Below are positions 60,543-64,000 of a stretch of DNA of 64,000 nucleotides, one piece after another. A program made the translations under genes and the position numbers. The notes beneath the pieces were generated by a model. It had not been told where the DNA came from and did not search any database. It worked only from the letters and a program-made list of their open reading frames with translations. This stretch comes from Nocardioides sp. LHD-245. GTDB lineage: Bacteria > Actinomycetota > Actinomycetes > Propionibacteriales > Nocardioidaceae. Where the stretch lies: contig NZ_JAVFWN010000016.1 of NCBI RefSeq assembly GCF_030929495.1, positions 119,157 to 183,156 on the forward strand, written 5' to 3'. Numbering within the stretch: position 1 is the stretch's first letter; each line of letters opens with the position of its first letter.

Positions 60543-60652
60543 CCCGCCGTGCCGGTCGCTCCACTTGCGTACCGACACGTTCAAGATGGGCCACCCAAAG
60601 GTGCGTCGAGCCGTCAGCCGCCCAACTTTCAAGGCGCGACCGGCACGGCGGG
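60543..60652. repeat. 17-bp perfect inverted repeat with 76-bp spacer
   Basis: Arms CCCGCCGTGCCGGTCGC (60543-60559) and GCGACCGGCACGGCGGG (60636-60652). It sits directly upstream of the excisionase gene and after the small hypothetical gene. Could form a long stem with internal structure: structured RNA, replication or transfer origin, or a repressor looping site. Confidence 0.85.
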
Positions 60653-60673
60653 CGCAGAACGCGAGACCTCGTC

Positions 60674-60892
60674 ATGACCACCCCGACCCGGCCACACCAC
60701 GAGTCCAATCCTGACCCGCTCCTCGACCTCGCCCAGGCAGCCGCATACCTGACCCTGAGCGAGCGCACGGTGCGCCGGTTGGTCGCCTCCGGCCAGCTCG
60801 GTTGCATCCAACTGAGCCCCCGGAAGATGCGTATCCGCCGATCCGAGCTGGAGCGGTATGTGTCTGCGTCGACCACAGGAGCGACGCGGTGA
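60674..60892 (+). CDS. Excisionase-type helix-turn-helix protein
   Basis: 72 residues; ATG start. The winged MerR/excisionase-type motif is complete: 'LLDLAQAAAYLTLSERTVRRLVASG' (quoted in order, in parts) then 'RKMRIRRSELERYV'. Proteins of this size in integrated elements either help excision (recombination directionality) or act as regulators. The stop overlaps the next gene start (GTGA). Confidence 0.88.
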   Translation: MTTPTRPHHESNPDPLLDLAQAAAYLTLSERTVRRLVASGQLGCIQLSPRKMRIRRSELERYVSASTTGATR

Positions 60893-61323
60893 ACATGCAC
60901 TCGGACGACGTGAGCTGGACTGCCGACAGGCTGGTGCGGCCCTCGGTCATCAGTCTGCCGGGATACCGTCCGGTCAAGATCACGATCGAGCCCACGCCGT
61001 ACACCCACAAGCCATACATCGCTCATCCACCCAGGCTCACTCCTGGCCGCGATGTCGACCTCCGGCTGCATCACCACCTCCGCGGGGCACACCGCTGGAA
61101 CCTTGCCGTCGATCTGTTCGCGCTCGCGTTGGTGTGTTGCCGCGGTGCGCGCTCGGTGTACGTCCGCGGCGGCAGTACCGACGTGAGGAAGGGTGTCGCG
61201 CACCTGCTGGCCTGCGCCCTCGAACCGGACACGCAGGTCGATTGGGACGACCCGATCCAGCCGGGTTCACGACCTGCGCCGATCCGGATCCCTCCTGCGC
61301 CGTCCCGCGTCAGGCATGGGTAG
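60889..61323 (+). CDS. Hypothetical protein coupled to the excisionase gene
   Basis: 144 residues from GTG 60889 (an ATG two codons on is also possible). No family recognised. The sequence has a central His-rich stretch 'DLRLHHHLRGAHRWNLAVDL' and a short hydrophobic helix ('LFALALVCCRGA'). It overlaps the excisionase stop by 4 bp and the next gene start by 8 bp, so it belongs to the same small operon. Confidence 0.65.
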   Translation: MNMHSDDVSWTADRLVRPSVISLPGYRPVKITIEPTPYTHKPYIAHPPRLTPGRDVDLRLHHHLRGAHRWNLAVDLFALALVCCRGARSVYVRGGSTDVRKGVAHLLACALEPDTQVDWDDPIQPGSRPAPIRIPPAPSRVRHG

Positions 61324-61675
61324 TCAGCTTGTGCGCGTCGTCCAGACGACCGTGTGGCCCAGGTCGGACCTGACCGACGCCGCACGAGTGGTGCTTGCGG
61401 CAATGGCTGCGCATGCTCACGACAACGATGTCCAGCCGACCTACTTCGCGGGTTGGCAGCCGCTCGCGATCCAGCTTGGCTACGCAGACCCGCAACCCAA
61501 CACTGCCGCCCAACGAGCTGTCAGCAGGGCGATCCGTGTGCTCGTCGACGCGGGCCTCGTAAGCGCCGACCCGGACAAGCCACGTCACCACAAGCGCCGG
61601 TATCGGCTCCGCCTGCCGCTCGGTCGTGTGGACAGCGTCGTCCGGTCACGTGTGGACAGCGCCGTCCACACCTAA
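61316..61675 (+). CDS. Winged-helix-like protein, candidate replication initiator or regulator
   Basis: 119 residues from ATG 61316 (overlaps the previous gene by 8 bp). The region 'DAARVVLAAMAAHAHDND' ... 'AVSRAIRVLVDAGLVSADPD' ... 'HHKRRYRLRLPL' reads as a small winged helix of the type found in phage/plasmid replication initiators and MarR-like regulators. Its last codons (VDSVV, VDSAV) are encoded by two units of a GGAC-N6-GTCC repeat series that continues downstream, an arrangement typical of a rep gene with adjoining iterons. The replication role is inferred. Confidence 0.6.
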   Translation: MGSQLVRVVQTTVWPRSDLTDAARVVLAAMAAHAHDNDVQPTYFAGWQPLAIQLGYADPQPNTAAQRAVSRAIRVLVDAGLVSADPDKPRHHKRRYRLRLPLGRVDSVVRSRVDSAVHT

Positions 61676-61740
61676 CGAACGGACAACCTCGTCCACTCGC
61701 AATGGACAGCCTCGTCCACTCGCAATGGACGCCCGTGTCC
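61630..61740. repeat. Iteron-like repeat array GGAC-N6-GTCC (five units)
   Basis: Units at 61630-61643, 61654-61667, 61681-61694, 61704-61717 and 61727-61740, spaced 23-27 bp. Units 3 and 4 belong to a 23-bp direct repeat with one mismatch (61681-61703, 61704-61726), and the fifth begins a partial third. A sixth unit occurs at 62169-62182. Candidate binding sites for the winged-helix protein; origin-like. Confidence 0.75.
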
Positions 61741-61837
61741 ACACCAAAGAGACCACCTGAGATTCCACGTTGAGAGACCACCAGAACACGATGAGACCCG
61801 TCCTCCCGTCCCAGCTCAACCACAGACCGCGCGCGCG

Positions 61838-62236
61838 ATGAGCAAGGTTCCGAAATGGGGTGGCCGCCGCGCCCAGGAGTGGACTCGGAACGTGCTCGCC
61901 AGAGGCGGCACGGTCTGCACGCTCCGGCTGTCCGGCTGCACCGGCGTCGCGACTGAGGGCGACCACATCGTCCCGCGCTCTGTCGACATCACCCGGCAGT
62001 ACGACGTGACCAACGGCCGCCCTTCCTGCCGCCACTGCAACGCACTGCGTGGCAAGGGCGCCGCGGACGCACCGTCCGTCGTCGATGCCCGCGCCTTTTT
62101 TGAGAACACCGCCCGACCAAGGAAGGACTCCTTCAGTTCTCCCCCCCAGGCCTCAGGAAAAAACGAGTGGACGGAGCCGTCCACTTCAGATTCGCCCTTT
62201 TCGGTCCGATTCGAGTCAGATGCCCCCTCTGTGTAG
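61838..62236 (+). CDS. HNH-endonuclease-like protein
   Basis: 132 residues; ATG start. HNH/zinc motif: two cysteine pairs ('CTLRLSGC', 'CRHC') frame 'GDHIVPRS' (DH/H of the nuclease motif) and 'NGRPSCRHCNALRG' with Asn-Arg-P-S-C-x2-C. HNH proteins of this size are common in actinobacteriophages and elements. The last 45 residues are Ser/Asp/Glu-rich and unlike the core; they include the sixth GGAC-N6-GTCC unit at DNA level. Confidence 0.85.
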   Translation: MSKVPKWGGRRAQEWTRNVLARGGTVCTLRLSGCTGVATEGDHIVPRSVDITRQYDVTNGRPSCRHCNALRGKGAADAPSVVDARAFFENTARPRKDSFSSPPQASGKNEWTEPSTSDSPFSVRFESDAPSV

Positions 62237-62358
62237 CGGCGCACTCCACGTCGAGCCGTCTAGCCGATCTCTTCACGGGACTGCGGGCCGCCAAGTGGCC
62301 GCAGCATGTCGGAGGTTGCCGATACGGTGCGCGTGAAGCCGAACAGGAGGGGGTAAGA

Positions 62359-62961
62359 ATGGACGGGATCCGTGCCGCCGCCGCCTTAGCGAGTGTCGCG
62401 GCGACGTCCGTGACAGCGCTGGTCGCGATCGCTCGGCTCGTCGGCCCGAACCGGCTGCGGGCCAATATGAAACGAGATGCCGAACTCCACGCCATGATGC
62501 CAAACGGTGAAGCCAGGTCCAGCCTTGAAAAGACTCTCGCTCACGAGGCGCTGGCCCTCCACGATCGCGTGGTCATTGGTCGTCAGTTGACGGGGCGGCA
62601 GCGCACCGTGGGCTACTCGGTAGCTCTCCTAGCCGCGTCGGTCATCCTCCTCCTGCTCTCCGGGCTCTACCGCGACCAACCGGGGCTCGTTGGCTCGGTC
62701 TGGAGCGCGATCGAAGTCGGTCTGGCAGGCGTCATTGGACTGCTTGTCTGCGGCCTGATCGTCTCTGCGATGTCTGCTGCGACCGACTGGCTCGATCGCA
62801 AGACGCGAGCCGATAGCGGTGCGGTCGTCCTGGGCCCGGTCGCGCTGCCTGTTGCACGGATCTTGCGGAGGATTCTTCGCCCGTGGCTTGACCGTGCGGC
62901 AGCGCGGCGGGCTAGTAAACCATCAGAGAACCATGGTCCATCCGGCGTCGGCGCAGAGTAG
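62359..62961 (+). CDS. Small membrane protein of the element
   Basis: 200 residues; ATG with AGGAGGGGG upstream. A first hydrophobic helix ('AAAALASVAATSVTALVAIARLVG'-like) and two central helices (about residues 85-105 and 118-140) are separated by hydrophilic, Arg-rich segments; the C-terminus is basic and probably cytoplasmic. No family recognised. It may be cargo or an exclusion/partner protein. Confidence 0.75.
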   Translation: MDGIRAAAALASVAATSVTALVAIARLVGPNRLRANMKRDAELHAMMPNGEARSSLEKTLAHEALALHDRVVIGRQLTGRQRTVGYSVALLAASVILLLLSGLYRDQPGLVGSVWSAIEVGLAGVIGLLVCGLIVSAMSAATDWLDRKTRADSGAVVLGPVALPVARILRRILRPWLDRAAARRASKPSENHGPSGVGAE

Positions 62962-63061
62962 GAAGCTGTAGGCGGAACCGGTCGGCTCCGGAGGCGGGAA
63001 TCCGCTTCGCCACCGACCATGACATCGGACGGTAAGTCAGGTCCATAGGGCAGTTCTCAAC

Positions 63062-63067
63062 TAGGAT
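63062..63067 (+). promoter_or_regulatory. -10 element for the HEPN-like gene (leaderless pattern)
   Basis: TAGGAT lies 8 bp before the GTG start at 63076; with the usual 6-8 bp to the start of transcription the message would begin at or next to the start codon. There is no Shine-Dalgarno sequence. Confidence 0.6.
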
Positions 63068-63075
63068 CGTCGGCT

Positions 63076-63708
63076 GTGGCCGACAACTCTCCAGGACGTT
63101 CCGTGCCGTATGAGCGGAGACCTGAGGTTCGGGAGCTGCACAACTCGATCGGCCTTTACATGACGGTGTTCTCGGAGCTCGCCAGCCTGATGCGTCGCAG
63201 CATCCATGAATTCCTTGCACCTACGGGGGAGGAGTTCCCTCCGCCGAATCGCCTGCTGGATGTGATGTTTGCGAACATGACGGCGAAGCCGCTGGCCGAT
63301 TCCTTCTACTCGATGGCGCGAGAGGTCGGGAACCTCGAAGCGACTGATGTTGCAATCAAGAATCGGCTCCGGCGCGAGACGCAGCAGCACATCTCGTTCC
63401 GCAACGACTTGGCACACGCTGAGTGGTCCATCGGGTGGGAGAACGCCGAGACTGGCGGAGCGATTCCGCCTTCCTCGGTTCGAATCAAGTCGGTCGACGG
63501 CGTGCCGCGTCTCAAGGACATGGGAATCACGACTTCCGACCTCTACCGCGCGGTGCGTTACCTCCGCGTGCACATTGATCAAGTCCGATTCGTGGCACGG
63601 ACGTGCCGGGATCGACAGCGCGGCAATCGCGATCCTCGTTTGGCGGACCAGTTGGCCCTGGTGCAGGAGAAGGGCCGGTCTTGGGTCACCGGCTTTGGCG
63701 CGGAGTGA
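63076..63708 (+). CDS. HEPN-like protein (possible RNase toxin or defence cargo)
   Basis: 210 residues, GTG start with a leaderless-type promoter. Almost all helical. 'FRNDLAHAEW' gives Arg109-Asn110-x3-His114, matching the R-(N/H/D)-x3/4-H motif of HEPN domains; it is framed by long helices as in that family. HEPN proteins are RNases of toxin-antitoxin, abortive-infection and CRISPR systems, or non-catalytic helical modules. No antitoxin or nucleotidyltransferase partner is next to it. Also possible: an uncharacterised helical protein with a chance motif. Confidence 0.65.
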   Translation: MADNSPGRSVPYERRPEVRELHNSIGLYMTVFSELASLMRRSIHEFLAPTGEEFPPPNRLLDVMFANMTAKPLADSFYSMAREVGNLEATDVAIKNRLRRETQQHISFRNDLAHAEWSIGWENAETGGAIPPSSVRIKSVDGVPRLKDMGITTSDLYRAVRYLRVHIDQVRFVARTCRDRQRGNRDPRLADQLALVQEKGRSWVTGFGAE

Positions 63709-64000
63709 GAGGCCTCGCAGAGATCGATCTGACCAAGGCCCCACGGCGGGTCGGAGGCTTATGGCCTTCGTGCCCAAGCGTGCCCAAGCGAGTGGCACGG
63801 ACTGTCCGGTCGCGTCCGTCCGTGGCAGGTACTGCTGATACCTTTTGAGCAGGTCAGAGGGTCGAATGCCGTTCTGACCTGGTAAGAGTCCCAGGGTGTG
63901 GTGGGGTTTGAGGGACCACGGCGGGGCTGCCTGACGTAGGCGGCCATCGGCGGGATCTTCGGTGTGTACGGCCAAGCACGCACTGAAGAGGAGCCCCATC
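63709..64000. other. Right end of window, no gene supported
   Basis: 292 bp with no convincing coding sequence. It holds a doubled TGCCCAAGCG word (63771-63790) similar to one near the left end of the element, and an inverted repeat CAGGTCAGA-N14-TCTGACCTG (63850-63881). An open minus-strand frame runs through but has no family resemblance. Confidence 0.5.
63850..63881. repeat. Inverted repeat CAGGTCAGA-N14-TCTGACCTG
   Basis: Perfect 9-bp arms with a 14-base centre. The left arm and centre (GGTCAGAGGGTCGAATGCC) loosely resemble a tRNA T-arm, so a degenerate attachment site or a recombinase core is possible, as is an ordinary hairpin. Confidence 0.6.

Larger units (their letters stand above)
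56343..64000. mobile_element. Integrated element next to tRNA-Ala (right end not in window)
   Basis: Gene content switches from housekeeping to two tyrosine recombinases, an excisionase, a winged-helix-like protein, HNH, membrane and HEPN-like proteins, with inverted repeats, iterons and less uniform codon use. No structural phage genes, conjugation ATPase or relaxase is seen in this 7.6 kb. It may be an integrative plasmid-like element, a satellite, or the left part of a larger ICE or prophage. Confidence 0.8.

Noticed and set aside
61681..61837. CRISPR or transposon end in the repeats after the winged-helix gene
   Set aside because: Only two long direct repeats plus partial copies, no equal spacers and no transposase; iteron-like arrangement fits better.
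63759..63999. Start of a transposase or other gene at the right edge
   Set aside because: Open frames are present on both strands but show no recognisable motif, ribosome site or family similarity; left unannotated.

Overview
The window is about 70% G+C, uses GTG starts heavily, packs genes with 1-8 bp stop/start overlaps, and carries a complete actinobacterial chromosome-origin neighbourhood (rnpA-rpmH-dnaA-oriC-dnaN-gnd-recF-DciA-like-gyrB-gyrA-DUF3566-tRNA-Ile-tRNA-Ala). Gene order and content (MurJ next to a separate pseudokinase, SigM, TrxB/TrxA, ParAB with Jag/YidC) fit an actinomycete of the Nocardioidaceae type, most likely Nocardioides or a close relative. The genus is an inference from synteny and codon bias.

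Region 1 (1-4.7 kb) holds single genes: an AmiS/UreI-like amide/urea channel, an exported nuclease/phosphatase-fold protein, an SRPBCC protein, a short-chain dehydrogenase and the CCA-adding enzyme. Region 2 (4.7-21.7 kb, all on the minus strand) is a catabolic regulon. A bicupin, a nitrilase-family amidohydrolase, a molybdenum hydroxylase (one FAD subunit, one 2Fe-2S subunit and two different molybdopterin subunits), a cyclase-type metal hydrolase, a CoxG-like protein, a carboxymuconolactone-decarboxylase-like protein and a quinone-oxidoreductase-like dehydrogenase form one ten-gene unit. A taurine/nitrate/pyrimidine-type ABC importer, an XRE-cupin regulator and a second nitrilase-family enzyme with an NCS2 nucleobase permease form neighbouring units. 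Four promoters here share a TTCA-N7-TGAA-like inverted repeat that I propose is the regulator's operator. The likely substrate is a nitrogen heterocycle or related amide; its identity cannot be read from sequence.

Region 3 (21.8-36.4 kb) is the cell-envelope/redox block on the terminal side of the origin: DUF6049 protein, murJ, a pseudokinase with a discoidin-like domain, sigM, a candidate anti-sigma protein, trxB, trxA, an acetyltransferase, an aminotransferase, an acyltransferase, a two-component system and a lipoprotein. Region 4 (36.4-56.3 kb) is the origin block. Four parS sites lie in and around parA/parB/rsmG (two read as VSRET inside ParA, one contains the rsmG start codon), jag-yidC-yidD-rnpA-rpmH run leftward, and dnaA-oriC-dnaN-gnd-recF-gyrBA run rightward into two tRNA genes.

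Region 5 (56.34 kb to the end) is an integrated element at the 3' end of tRNA-Ala(TGC). Four translationally coupled genes contain two different tyrosine recombinases, the second with a duplicated core-binding domain. They are followed by a strong hairpin, a 24-bp perfect palindrome, a 17-bp inverted repeat flanking a 76-bp spacer, an excisionase, a winged-helix-like protein whose 3' end runs into iteron-like repeats (a candidate replication origin), an HNH protein, a membrane protein and a HEPN-like protein with a leaderless-type promoter. No right attachment site is visible, so the element probably extends beyond the window. The two places most worth following up are this element and the XRE-cupin-controlled molybdenum hydroxylase regulon.
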